Assembly (NCBI RefSeq): GCF_034675845.1
Contig: NZ_JAUCCU010000001.1
Coordinates: 2,353,563-2,417,562, forward strand
Reading direction: 5' to 3'
Source: Castellaniella sp.
Lineage (GTDB): Bacteria; Pseudomonadota; Gammaproteobacteria; Burkholderiales; Burkholderiaceae_B
Length of the DNA: 64,000 nucleotides
In this document: in pieces, positions 12,218 to 21,011 of the stretch
Layout: each line of letters starts with the position of its first letter
Position numbering within the stretch: position 1 is the first letter of the stretch
Program-made: the position numbers and the translations under genes
The notes under the pieces: model-generated
The model's input: only the letters and a program-made list of their open reading frames with translations
Databases searched by the model: none
Told to the model about the DNA's origin: nothing

Positions 12218-13717
12218 CTAGGTAGTGCCTTCTGTGATTTCCAGCGTGAATCCAGCCTTGCGCCAGACGTCGATTTCACCTTTCAGCATAAAACTGCTAA
12301 GTGGGTGATCCGATAGCCAGCCGTCGGGCACGGACAGGGTGATTGCCTGGCCCTGGGCCTGCAAATGGATGGGCAGGGCGTCGCGGGCTTCGCGGCGGCG
12401 CAGCAGCAGCACAGCCAGGCGCAGGCAGCACAGCGCCAGCCATTGCTCGCGGGTGGGTGCATAAGGGCGCAATTTGGCCAGCTTTCCTTGTTGGCCCAGC
12501 GCTAAAAAGGCCAATAATTGCTGGTCATCGTGCGAAAAGCCCGGCATGTCCGCATTTTCCAATACATAGGCACTGTGCTTGTGATAATGATTGCGGGCAA
12601 TGGCCAGGCCGATTTCATGCAGCATGGCGGTCCAGCTTAAGGCTTTGCGTAGTTCCGCCCCCTGTGGGTGGGCGGTATCCAGGTTCAATTGGTCAAAAAA
12701 GACCAGGGCCAATTGGCGCACATGTTCTGCCTGCTGGGCGTCGGCCTGGTAGCGCAACCCCATCTGGCGCACGGTTTCGTCACGCTGATCATGGTGCGAA
12801 TCCCGGCCCAGTAAATCATGCAGCACCCCCACCCGCAAGGCCCCGTCGCCTGCGCCCATGTGGCTGATGCCCAGCTCCAGGAAGGCCGCGATCATGATGG
12901 CCAGCCCTCCCGCCAGCACGGGTGCGCGCTCGGCCTTCAGTCCTGCCCAGTCCTGCAGGTGGACTTGGCCGACTTTGATCAGGGCGGCAGACAACTGTTG
13001 CATGCCATCCAGGGTAATGTCGCGCTGGCTAAAGCCGTTTTCGACCAGAACGGCCAACAGACCCTTTGCCGTGCCGGACGACCCATAGGCCTGCTGCCAG
13101 CCAACGTGGCGATAGCGTCGGCTGATGGGCTCGATGGTGCTGCGGGCGGCGACGATGGCGCGCTGCATGCGAGCCTTGGTAATCTGTCCACGCGAGAAAA
13201 ACTGTTTGCTCCAGGTCGTGCAGCCTAGCTGCAAAGAAGCCAGTTGTAGAGGAGTCTGACCCCGACCGATGATGAATTCAGTAGAGCCGCCACCGATGTC
13301 GATGACCAATCGCCGGTCTTCTGATGGTGGCAGATCCTGGATCACACCCAGGTAGATCAGGCGGGCTTCTTCCTGCCCCGAGATGATTTCGATGGGAAAG
13401 CCCAGGGCGTGTTCGGCGTGCGGAATGATTTCGGCAGCATTGCGTGCCACCCGGAATGTATTGGTGGCCACCGCCCGCACATTGGCGGGATCGAAGCCGC
13501 GCAATCGCTCGCCAAAGCGCTGCAGGGCTTCGATAGCCTGAGCCACTGTATCGGGCCGGATGCGCTGATGCTCATCCAGGCCATTGGCCAGGGCGATGAG
13601 TTCGCGCATACGGTCTTCAGTATAGACCTGGACGGTGTCGCCCTCGCGCACGACCCGTCCGATGGACAGGCGAAACGTGTTGGACCCGAGGTCAATGGAG
13701 GCCAGACGATCGTCCAT
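12218..13717 (-). CDS. ppx: Exopolyphosphatase (Ppx/GppA family)
   Basis: Ppx removes terminal phosphates from polyphosphate. The 499-aa protein has the two ASKHA phosphate-binding motifs, IDLGSNTFRL near residue 8 and VIDIGGGSTEFIIG near 135. It ends in an HD-like helical region, as in full-length Ppx. I chose the ATG at 13717 (MDDRLASID), with AGG 8 bases upstream; a longer frame begins at 13738. It is divergent from ppk with 67 bp between, so synthesis and breakdown of polyphosphate may share a control region. Confidence 0.93.
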   Translation of the reverse strand: MDDRLASIDLGSNTFRLSIGRVVREGDTVQVYTEDRMRELIALANGLDEHQRIRPDTVAQAIEALQRFGERLRGFDPANVRAVATNTFRVARNAAEIIPHAEHALGFPIEIISGQEEARLIYLGVIQDLPPSEDRRLVIDIGGGSTEFIIGRGQTPLQLASLQLGCTTWSKQFFSRGQITKARMQRAIVAARSTIEPISRRYRHVGWQQAYGSSGTAKGLLAVLVENGFSQRDITLDGMQQLSAALIKVGQVHLQDWAGLKAERAPVLAGGLAIMIAAFLELGISHMGAGDGALRVGVLHDLLGRDSHHDQRDETVRQMGLRYQADAQQAEHVRQLALVFFDQLNLDTAHPQGAELRKALSWTAMLHEIGLAIARNHYHKHSAYVLENADMPGFSHDDQQLLAFLALGQQGKLAKLRPYAPTREQWLALCCLRLAVLLLRRREARDALPIHLQAQGQAITLSVPDGWLSDHPLSSFMLKGEIDVWRKAGFTLEITEGTT

Positions 13718-13784
13718 GGGCTTACCTGAAAATGTCACACTGTGCGATTATAGAGGCCGAATCCCGATTTCTACCGGAGCTCCC

Positions 13785-15854
13785 ATGCAGGGTATGGCAG
13801 TTACGCCTCTTTTACTCAACCGAGAACTTTCCGTGCTCAAGTTCAACGAGCGCGTCCTGGCCATGGCCGAGCGTCTGGATGTGCCGGCGCTGGAGCGTCT
13901 ACGCTATCTGTGCATTGTTGGCTCGAATCTGGATGAATTCTTCGAGATTCGCATGGCCAGCCTTAAAGAGCAGCAGCGTCAGACGCCGGATCTTGCCGGG
14001 GATGATGGCCTGCTGCCTGCCGAAGCCTTTGACCGCGTCCAGCGTGCAGCCCATGCCTTGGTCGACCGCCAGAACCGCCTATTGACGGGCGAAGTCATGC
14101 CGAAACTCATGGAATGCGGGGTAGGGCTGATTTATTCGACCGGCTGGACCGATCTGCAGCGTGAATGGGCCTATGGAATTTTTCAACGCGACGTGATGCC
14201 GCTGTTGACCCCTATCGGCCTGGACCCGGCCCATCCATTCCCCCGGGTCTACAACAAGAGTCTGAATTTCATTGTGTCGCTGACGGGCGAGGACGCCTTT
14301 GGCCGCGAGGGCAATATCGCCATTGTCCAGGCCCCGCGGGCCTTGCCGCGCATGCTGAAGGTGCCGCCGGAAATCGCCGGCATCCCGGATGGCTTCATGT
14401 TGCTGACGACGGTCATCAATGCTTTTGTGGGGGATTTGTTTCCCGGCATGGATGTGCTGGGCTGCTATCAGTGGCGGGTCACGCGCAACAGCGATCTTTT
14501 CGTGGACGAAGAGGAAATCACGAATTTACGCCAGGCTTTGCAGGGCGAACTCTCCCAGCGCAATTTTGGTGCCTCGGTGCGTTTGGAAATCGCGCATGCC
14601 ATGCCGCCGGATCTCGAGCTTTTCCTGCAGCGCGAGTTCAATTTGGCCACCGCTGATACATACCGGGTCAATGGGCCGGTGAATCTGGGCCGCCTGATGC
14701 AGTTGTGCAACCGAGCCAATCGACCTGACTTGGAATACCCCGTCTATCGGCCGCGCACGCCTGCACCATTCGATGGTGATATGCAGCGGCCCGAAGCCCT
14801 GTTTGCGGCTTTGTCTGTGCGGGATCACTTGCTGCACCATCCGTATCAGTCCTTTCAGCCGGTCCTGATGTTTTTGCGGGCCGCTGCCCTGGACCCGCAG
14901 GTGGTGGCAATCAAACAAACCATCTACCGCACCGGCGAAGATTCCGAACTGATGGGCGTGCTGCTGTCGGCGGCCCGCGCAGGCAAGGAAGTGACCGTGG
15001 TGGTGGAACTCATGGCGCGTTTCGACGAGCAGACCAATATCAATTGGGCGGCACGCCTGGAGGAGGTAGGCGCCCACGTCAGCTATGGGGTGGTCGGGCA
15101 CAAGACCCATGCCAAAATGGCATTGGTGCTGCGCCGCGAAGATGGTCGCATCCGGCGCTATGGACACCTGGGCACGGGCAATTATCATCAGCGCACCGCA
15201 AAGCTCTACACGGATTTTGGCCTCCTGACGGCCAACCAGACCATCTGTGAGGACATGGATCAGGTGTTTTCCCTGCTCACGGGCCTGGGCGCGCGCCGCG
15301 AGTTGAAGCTGCTGTTGCAATCGCCCTTTACCCTGCACGAAACCGTCCTGAATCTCATCCGCAGTGAAGCCGAGTTCGCCCGAGCAGGCAAACGCGCCCG
15401 CATCCGTGCAAAGATGAACTCCCTGCTGGAGCCCTCTGTGATCCAGGCCCTCTACGAAGCGAGCCAGGCAGGGGTGCGGATCGACTTGATCGTGCGTGGC
15501 GCCTGCGCCTTGCAGGCCGGGGTGCCGGGCCTGTCCGAACGCATCCGGGTGCGTTCAGTCATCGGTCGGTTTCTGGAGCACTCCCGCGTGTTTTATTTTT
15601 ACCAGGACGGCGCCGAACCCCTGTACTTGTCGTCGGCTGACTGGATGGACCGTAATTTCCTGCGCCGGGTCGAGCTGGCCTTCCCGGTGCTGGACAAGAC
15701 CCTGCGCCGCCGCGTCATCGACGAGGCCTTCACCTTCGCCTGGCGGGATAACCAACTTGCCTGGGCCGTCCAGCCCGATGGCCGCTACCTGCGCGTACGC
15801 AACCGCCGCGCCCCCGTCAACCTACACCAACACCTCATGGCTAGGTTAGGGTGA
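13785..15854 (+). CDS. ppk: Polyphosphate kinase 1
   Basis: PPK1 (689 aa) polymerises the gamma-phosphate of ATP into polyphosphate, reversibly. The N domain begins with LNRELSVLKFNERVL. The two phospholipase-D-like catalytic domains contain YRTGEDSELM and GHKTHAKMAL, the latter with the His that is autophosphorylated in the family. I chose the ATG at 13785, with GGAG five bases upstream; a second ATG lies three codons later. The upstream frame back to 13635 is only the antisense of ppx. Next come a palindrome and the PHO box of pstS. Confidence 0.96.
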   Translation: MQGMAVTPLLLNRELSVLKFNERVLAMAERLDVPALERLRYLCIVGSNLDEFFEIRMASLKEQQRQTPDLAGDDGLLPAEAFDRVQRAAHALVDRQNRLLTGEVMPKLMECGVGLIYSTGWTDLQREWAYGIFQRDVMPLLTPIGLDPAHPFPRVYNKSLNFIVSLTGEDAFGREGNIAIVQAPRALPRMLKVPPEIAGIPDGFMLLTTVINAFVGDLFPGMDVLGCYQWRVTRNSDLFVDEEEITNLRQALQGELSQRNFGASVRLEIAHAMPPDLELFLQREFNLATADTYRVNGPVNLGRLMQLCNRANRPDLEYPVYRPRTPAPFDGDMQRPEALFAALSVRDHLLHHPYQSFQPVLMFLRAAALDPQVVAIKQTIYRTGEDSELMGVLLSAARAGKEVTVVVELMARFDEQTNINWAARLEEVGAHVSYGVVGHKTHAKMALVLRREDGRIRRYGHLGTGNYHQRTAKLYTDFGLLTANQTICEDMDQVFSLLTGLGARRELKLLLQSPFTLHETVLNLIRSEAEFARAGKRARIRAKMNSLLEPSVIQALYEASQAGVRIDLIVRGACALQAGVPGLSERIRVRSVIGRFLEHSRVFYFYQDGAEPLYLSSADWMDRNFLRRVELAFPVLDKTLRRRVIDEAFTFAWRDNQLAWAVQPDGRYLRVRNRRAPVNLHQHLMARLG

Positions 15855-15885
15855 GCGGCCTGCAGGCCGCGAGGTGGGGGCCTGC
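15855..15885. repeat. REP-like palindrome after ppk
   Basis: A perfect 16-bp palindrome GCGGCCTGCAGGCCGC (15855-15870) overlaps the ppk stop region by one base and is followed by GAGGTGGGGG. The same plan, palindrome then GAGGTGG, occurs in the 67-bp repeats after pstB (19797-19880, GCGCCTTGCAAGGCGC then GAGGTGG). It may act as a transcript-end hairpin for ppk. Confidence 0.55.
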
Positions 15886-15889
15886 AACC

Positions 15890-15923
15890 CTGTCACGAAT
15901 CTGTCATATCCGCCCTTTATCAT
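15890..15923 (+). promoter_or_regulatory. PHO box and -10 of the pstS promoter
   Basis: CTGTCACGAATCTGTCAT at 15890-15907 holds two CTGTCA half-sites 11 bp apart, matching the PhoB consensus. A TATCAT -10 at 15918-15923 follows 10 bp later, the normal distance when PhoB replaces a -35 element. pstS starts 58 bp downstream of the -10. The operon should therefore be induced by phosphate starvation through PhoBR. Confidence 0.85.
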
Positions 15924-15981
15924 CCCACCCTGAGAGTCTTCTAATCCTCTCATCTCCGATATCCATACAGGGATTATTCAT

Positions 15982-17028
15982 ATGTTCAAACGGATGCTGG
16001 TTCAATGTGCAACAGGCCTGACGCTGATGGCGACGGCTAGTGCGGCTGCCCTGGCGGTAGATCTGACTGGGGCGGGGGCTTCCTTTCCGTACCCGATCTA
16101 TGCCAAATGGGCGTCTAAGTACCAGACGGTCTCGGGCCATCGAGTCAATTATCAATCCATCGGCTCTGGCGGTGGGCAGCAGCAGATCATTGCCAAAACA
16201 GTCGATTTCGGTGCGTCGGACGACCCCATGAAGCCCGAAGCGCTGGAAGAAAATGGCCTGCTGCAATTCCCGGCTGTGGTCGGTGGCACCGTGCCGGTGA
16301 TCAACGTACCTGGTATTGAAGCCGGGCAGATGAAGCTGACCGGGCCTGTGCTGGCCGACATTTTTCTGGGCAAGATCAAAAAATGGGATGATCCGGCTCT
16401 GGCGCAGCTCAATCCGGATTTGAAGCTGCCATCCAAGGGCATTATTGTGGTGCACCGCTCGGATGGTTCGGGAACGACCTTTGGCTGGACCAACTACCTG
16501 TCTCAGGTATCCCCCGCCTGGAAGGATACTGTTGGACAGGGCAAGGCGGTCAAATGGCCCACGGGCCAGGGTGGCAAAGGCAACGAAGGGGTGGCCGCCT
16601 ATGTGCGTCAGCTGACTAACTCCATCGGTTACGTCGAATATGCCTATGCGCACCAGAACGGTTTGGCCTGGACCCAGCTGCAGAATCGTGACGGCCAATT
16701 CGTGCAACCCGCGCAAAAGTCCTTTGCGGCTGCGGCTTCTCATGCCGACTGGGCTTCTGCGCCCGGCATGGGCTTGGTGCTGAACAACGAACCTGGCGCA
16801 GATTCCTGGCCTGTGACGGCAGCCACCTTCATTCTGCTGCACAAGCAACAGGAAAACGCGGCACAAGCGCGCGAGATCCTGGCATTCTTTGACTGGGCTT
16901 GGCGCGAGGGGGCCGATATGGCCAGTGAATTGGATTATGTTCCCTTGCCGACAGCCGTGACTGACCAGATCCGTCAATTGTGGACCCAGGAAATCCGGAC
17001 CAAGGACGGCGCCTCCGTCTGGCCCTGA
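15982..17028 (+). CDS. pstS: Phosphate ABC transporter, periplasmic binding protein
   Basis: PstS (348 aa) binds phosphate in the periplasm and delivers it to PstCA. A signal peptide covers the first 25 or so residues (MFKRMLVQCATG, then an Ala-rich core). The mature part begins LTGAGASFPYPIY, the typical PstS N-terminus, and the phosphate loop RSDGSGTTFGWTNYL lies near residue 161. The start ATG is at 15982. It is the first gene of pstSCAB and lies under the PHO box at 15890. Confidence 0.97.
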   Translation: MFKRMLVQCATGLTLMATASAAALAVDLTGAGASFPYPIYAKWASKYQTVSGHRVNYQSIGSGGGQQQIIAKTVDFGASDDPMKPEALEENGLLQFPAVVGGTVPVINVPGIEAGQMKLTGPVLADIFLGKIKKWDDPALAQLNPDLKLPSKGIIVVHRSDGSGTTFGWTNYLSQVSPAWKDTVGQGKAVKWPTGQGGKGNEGVAAYVRQLTNSIGYVEYAYAHQNGLAWTQLQNRDGQFVQPAQKSFAAAASHADWASAPGMGLVLNNEPGADSWPVTAATFILLHKQQENAAQAREILAFFDWAWREGADMASELDYVPLPTAVTDQIRQLWTQEIRTKDGASVWP

Positions 17029-17143
17029 TGCCCTCAAGCCGCTGGGCGTAAAACCGGCGGCTTGACCCATTTGTGGGAAAATACTGCTTTTTGAATCCTG
17101 ATCGGCCTGCGCATCTGCAAGCCGGTCACCACCTGGCCTTCTC

Positions 17144-18079
17144 ATGATCAATCAACATCGCACCCTGCTGGTGGATGCGGGCTTTCGACACCTGACACGG
17201 GCTTTCGCGTTCCTGGTCTTTGTTTTGCTGGCCGGTATTTTGGTGTCCCTGATCTACGGCAGCCGCGACACGCTGATCCGGGATGGCCTGGCTTTTTTGT
17301 GGACCAATGACTGGGACCCGGTCAAACAGCACTATGGTGCCCTGGTGCCCATTCTGGGGACAGTCATCAGCGCCTTGCTGGCCCTGTTGATTGCCGTGCC
17401 GGTGTCGTTTGGCATTGCTATGTTTCTGACCGAGCTTGCCCCCGCCTGGGTGCGCCGCCCCTTAGGAATTGCCATTGAAATGCTGGCAGCCATTCCTTCT
17501 ATTATCTATGGCATGTGGGGTTTGTTTGTCTTTGTCCCGCTGTTTCAGCGCTATGTGCAGCCTGTGGTGGTGGACCTATTCGAGGGGGTGCCCGTCCTGG
17601 GCAGTTTGTTTGCCGGGCCTCCCATGGGGATCGGCCTGTTCACCGCCGGTCTGATTCTCTCCATCATGGTGATTCCCTTCATCACCGCCGTCATGCGGGA
17701 TGTCTTCGAGCAGGTTCCTCCGATGCTCAAGGAATCCGCCTACGGCCTGGGCAGCACCACCTGGGAAGTCGTCTGGAAGGTCGTGCTGCCCTATACCCGT
17801 CATGGGGTGATCGGTGGCATCATGCTGGGCCTGGGGCGGGCCTTGGGCGAGACCATGGCAGTCACCTTTGTTATCGGCAATGCCTTTAACCTCCCCAACT
17901 CTATATTCTCGCCTTCCAATTCCATCGCCTCGGCCTTGGCCAACGAATTCAACGAGGCCGGTGGCCTGCAGAAATCCGCCCTGCTGGAACTAGGCCTGAT
18001 TCTGTTTTTGATCACGACGGTGGTGTTGGCCATTTCCAAGTTCATGCTGTTGCAACTATCGCGCAAAGAAGGCGCTTGA
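17144..18079 (+). CDS. pstC: Phosphate ABC transporter permease PstC
   Basis: PstC (311 aa) is one of the two membrane subunits of the high-affinity phosphate transporter. Six or so hydrophobic spans are visible. The ABC-permease coupling loop is [20 protein letters not shown] near residue 200, followed by [16 protein letters not shown], the PstC/PstA signature. It lies 115 bp after pstS and 7 bp before pstA. Confidence 0.96.
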   Translation: MINQHRTLLVDAGFRHLTRAFAFLVFVLLAGILVSLIYGSRDTLIRDGLAFLWTNDWDPVKQHYGALVPILGTVISALLALLIAVPVSFGIAMFLTELAPAWVRRPLGIAIEMLAAIPSIIYGMWGLFVFVPLFQRYVQPVVVDLFEGVPVLGSLFAGPPMGIGLFTAGLILSIMVIPFITAVMRDVFEQVPPMLKESAYGLGSTTWEVVWKVVLPYTRHGVIGGIMLGLGRALGETMAVTFVIGNAFNLPNSIFSPSNSIASALANEFNEAGGLQKSALLELGLILFLITTVVLAISKFMLLQLSRKEGA

Positions 18080-18086
18080 GCTGACC

Positions 18087-18947
18087 ATGTCTGTTTCTGA
18101 TTCTCCCATCATGCTCGGCAACCCGATCTATCGCCGTCGGCGGCGCTTCAATCGTCTGATGCTGGGCCTGTCCAGCTTGGCGCTGGGCATCGGCCTGTTC
18201 TGGCTGGCCTGGATCATCGCAACTTTGCTGATCAAGGGCGGCGGGGCATTGTCCATGACCCTGCTGACCGAGAGCACCCCCCCGCCAGGCGAGGCCGGTG
18301 GCCTGCTTAATGCCATTGTCGGCAGCGTGCTGATGTCGGGGGTGGGGACGTTGATCGGTACCCCCATTGGGGTGCTGGCCGGCACCTACCTGGCCGAATA
18401 TGGCCGCCGTGGGTGGCTGGCGCCAGCCACCCGCTTCCTGAATGATGTGCTGTTGTCGGCGCCATCCATCGTGATTGGCTTGTTCATTTATGCGGTATAT
18501 GTGGCCCAGGTAGGACATTATTCAGGCTGGGCGGGGGCCTTTGCCCTGGCCATCCTGGTGATTCCAGTGGTGGTGCGGGCCACGGATAATATGCTGTCTC
18601 TGGTACCCAACAGCCTGCGCGAGGCTGCCGCCGCGCTGGGCTGCCCCCAGTGGCGCGTGGTGGTGTTCATCTGTTATCGGGCGGCGCGCTCCGGGATTTT
18701 GACGGGCATTTTGCTGGCGGTGGCGCGCATCGCGGGCGAGACCGCACCGCTGCTGTTTACTGCGCTGAATAATCAGTTCATGTCCTGGAACATGAACGCG
18801 CCGATCGCTAACCTGCCTGTGGTGATTTTCCAATATGCCGCCAGCCCTTTCGAGGACTGGAATCGTCTGGCCTGGGCCGGGGCAGCCCTGATCACACTGC
18901 TGGTGCTGGGCATCAATATCGCTGCCCGCAGCCTGTTTCGTAAATAA
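18087..18947 (+). CDS. pstA: Phosphate ABC transporter permease PstA
   Basis: PstA (286 aa) is the second membrane subunit and partner of PstC. The coupling-loop region reads [17 protein letters not shown] near residue 190, followed by [15 protein letters not shown]. The cytoplasmic N-terminus contains a basic stretch [10 protein letters not shown]. It starts 7 bp after pstC and ends 15 bp before pstB. Confidence 0.96.
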   Translation: MSVSDSPIMLGNPIYRRRRRFNRLMLGLSSLALGIGLFWLAWIIATLLIKGGGALSMTLLTESTPPPGEAGGLLNAIVGSVLMSGVGTLIGTPIGVLAGTYLAEYGRRGWLAPATRFLNDVLLSAPSIVIGLFIYAVYVAQVGHYSGWAGAFALAILVIPVVVRATDNMLSLVPNSLREAAAALGCPQWRVVVFICYRAARSGILTGILLAVARIAGETAPLLFTALNNQFMSWNMNAPIANLPVVIFQYAASPFEDWNRLAWAGAALITLLVLGINIAARSLFRK

Positions 18948-18962
18948 TTCGATTACCTGACC

Positions 18963-19745
18963 ATGACCCTGTCCTCGACCCCTATCACCGAACGCACCAA
19001 GCTGGCAGTGCGCGACCTTAATTTTTATTATGGCAAATATCATGCTTTGCGTGACATCAATATGCAGATTGCCGAGCACAAGGTCACGGCTTTTATCGGC
19101 CCATCGGGCTGCGGTAAATCCACGCTGTTGCGCACTTTCAACCGCATGTTCGAACTGTATCCTGGGCAGCGGGCCGAAGGCGCCATCGAACTTGATGGCG
19201 AGGATTTGCTGAATTCCCGTTTGGATATCTCTTTGATCCGCGCCAAGGTCGGCATGGTGTTTCAAAAACCCACGCCGTTCCCCATGAGCATCTATGACAA
19301 TATCGCCTTCGGTGTGCGCCTGTTCGAGCGCCTCAGCAAGGGCGAGATGGACGAGCGCGTGGAATGGGCCTTGACCAAGGCTGCCCTGTGGACAGAGGTC
19401 AAGGACAAATTGGGCCAAAGCGGCAATGGCCTGTCTGGTGGCCAGCAACAACGTCTGTGTATTGCTCGCGGGGTTGCCATCAAGCCCGAGGTCTTGTTGC
19501 TGGACGAACCCTGTTCCGCCCTGGACCCGATCTCTACCGCCAAGATCGAAGAATTGATTGCCGAATTGAAGGCAGACTACACCGTGGTCATCGTCACCCA
19601 CAATATGCAACAGGCAGCCCGCTGTTCGGACTATACAGCCTACATGTACCTGGGTGAACTCATGGAATTCGGGCCCACGGACCAGATCTTCGTCAAGCCC
19701 ACCCGCAAGGAAACCGAAGACTACATAACAGGTAGATTTGGATGA
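18963..19745 (+). CDS. pstB: Phosphate ABC transporter ATPase PstB
   Basis: PstB (260 aa) powers phosphate import. Walker A is GPSGCGKST near residue 49, the ABC signature is LSGGQQQR near 157, and Walker B is [13 protein letters not shown] near 178. The end [10 protein letters not shown] is the family C-terminus. phoU often follows pstB, but here a hairpin and tandem repeats follow and no phoU is in the window. Confidence 0.97.
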   Translation: MTLSSTPITERTKLAVRDLNFYYGKYHALRDINMQIAEHKVTAFIGPSGCGKSTLLRTFNRMFELYPGQRAEGAIELDGEDLLNSRLDISLIRAKVGMVFQKPTPFPMSIYDNIAFGVRLFERLSKGEMDERVEWALTKAALWTEVKDKLGQSGNGLSGGQQQRLCIARGVAIKPEVLLLDEPCSALDPISTAKIEELIAELKADYTVVIVTHNMQQAARCSDYTAYMYLGELMEFGPTDQIFVKPTRKETEDYITGRFG

Positions 19746-19788
19746 GATCGGACACAGGACAGTCCCAATGGACTGTCCTGTGCCGATC
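19746..19788 (+). terminator. Long hairpin directly after pstB
   Basis: Arms at 19746-19764 and 19771-19788 pair over 18 positions with one bulge (GGACAGTC / GACTGTCC at the tip, CCAATG loop). It begins at the base after the pstB stop. There is no T run, so it may protect the 3' end or block readthrough. Its right arm is also the start of the first 67-bp repeat. Confidence 0.6.
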
Positions 19789-19939
19789 GAATCGGAGCGC
19801 CTTGCAAGGCGCGAGGTGGAGAGCTGTTTCGGCTTGAGGAAGTCCTGTGCCGATCGAATCGGAGCGCCTTGCAAGGCGCGAGGTGGAGAGCTGTTTCGGC
19901 TTGAGGAAGTCCTGTGCCGATCGAATCGGAGCGCCTTGC
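19776..19939. repeat. 67-bp tandem repeat, 2.4 copies
   Basis: The unit begins TCCTGTGCCGATCGAATCGG and starts at 19776, 19843 and 19910; the first two copies are identical and the third is cut after 30 bases. Each full unit holds a perfect 16-bp palindrome GCGCCTTGCAAGGCGC followed by GAGGTGG. Several short open frames across it are only the repeat read through. It sits between pstB and the PepSY-kinase operon. Confidence 0.9.
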
Positions 19940-20004
19940 CATTCATCCTTCATTCATCCCCATCTTGCTATTCTGCCTGCATCATTACTCAGGAGGATAG
20001 CCTC

Positions 20005-20343
20005 ATGAACCGCCGTCAATTACTCGCCGCCACCCTGGTTCTGGGCGCTTGGGCTACAGGTGCCCAAGCTCATAGCCACGACCGTGAAAAAGCCGAACTT
20101 TTGCAATCCATGGGTGAAGTCATGCCCTTGCAAGATGTACTGGCCCTGGTCGCCAAGGATTATCCTGGCCAGGTTTTGAAAGTCGAATTCGAGGACGAAA
20201 AGGGTAAGTGGATCTACGAATTCAAGGTCTTGCAGGATCAGGGCAGATTGGTCAAACTAGAGGTTGATGCCCGCGACGGCAAAGTCCTGTCGGTGCGTCA
20301 GCGATCCATCCACGACAAACACGATAAAGACAAGCACTCATGA
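20005..20343 (+). CDS. PepSY-domain periplasmic protein
   Basis: A 112-aa exported protein with a signal peptide (MNRRQLLAATLVLGAWATGAQA). The mature part is a single PepSY domain, with VLALVAKDYPGQVLKVEFED and DGKVLSVRQ, and ends in a His/Asp/Lys-rich tail. The start ATG at 20005 has a perfect AGGAGG at 19991-19996. Its end overlaps the response regulator start (ATGA), so it belongs to a three-gene operon. Small PepSY proteins beside OmpR-type systems are common and may tune the sensor, but the signal here is unknown. The His-rich tail could bind metal; this is a guess. Confidence 0.85.
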   Translation: MNRRQLLAATLVLGAWATGAQAHSHDREKAELLQSMGEVMPLQDVLALVAKDYPGQVLKVEFEDEKGKWIYEFKVLQDQGRLVKLEVDARDGKVLSVRQRSIHDKHDKDKHS

Positions 20344-21011
20344 GACTGCTGGTAGCCGAGGACGAGCCTTTATTGGCTTCACAGCTCAAGAGCGCCCTGG
20401 AGTCCGCCGGCTACGTCGTGGATGTTGTTCATGACGGTCTGGAGGCCCAGCATCAGGGGATGGTAGAGCCCTACGATCTGGTGGTGCTGGACTTGGGCCT
20501 GCCCGGACGGGATGGCCTGACTGTGTTGCGGTCCTGGCGGGAATCCGGCCAGACCACCCCGGTCCTGATCCTGACCGCCCGCGATAACTGGCATGACAAG
20601 GTGGCGGGGATCGATGCCGGGGCCGATGATTACCTGACGAAGCCTTTCCACCTCGAAGAACTCCAGGCCCGGGTGCGGGCCTTGCTGCGCCGGGCCGGGG
20701 GGTTTGCCTCTAGCGATATCCGCTGTGGCCCCTTATTGCTGGATACCCGCCAATCCCGGATCACGGTGGATGATATGCCGCTGGATCTGACCAGCCACGA
20801 ATACCGTGTGTTGGCGTACCTGATGATGCATCAGGGCGAGGTCGTCTCGCGCAGCCAACTGGTCGAGCACATTTATGCCCAGGATTTCGATCGGGATTCC
20901 AACACCATCGAAGTCTTTGTGGCGCGGCTGCGACGCAAGATCCCGGCTGGCTTGATCCAGACCGTGCGCGGTCTGGGCTATCGTCTGGACGATACTGCCG
21001 TCGCGTCATGA
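20340..21011 (+). CDS. OmpR/PhoP-family response regulator
   Basis: A 223-aa two-component regulator. The receiver domain has the phospho-acceptor Asp51 in VVLDLGLPGRDG, acidic pocket residues near Glu7-Asp8 and Lys101 in TKPFH. The C-terminal winged helix contains LTSHEYRVLAYLM and DSNTIEVFVARLRRKI. It overlaps both neighbours by 4 bp, so the PepSY protein, regulator and kinase are translationally coupled. The target genes are not evident. Confidence 0.95.
   Translation: MRLLVAEDEPLLASQLKSALESAGYVVDVVHDGLEAQHQGMVEPYDLVVLDLGLPGRDGLTVLRSWRESGQTTPVLILTARDNWHDKVAGIDAGADDYLTKPFHLEELQARVRALLRRAGGFASSDIRCGPLLLDTRQSRITVDDMPLDLTSHEYRVLAYLMMHQGEVVSRSQLVEHIYAQDFDRDSNTIEVFVARLRRKIPAGLIQTVRGLGYRLDDTAVAS

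Noticed and set aside
19776..19939. CRISPR array
   Set aside because: The 67-bp units are directly adjacent and identical with no variable spacers, and no cas genes are near.
18522..19946. 474-codon minus-strand frame over pstA and pstB
   Set aside because: It is antisense to pstAB, and its start region is the 67-bp tandem repeat read as protein.
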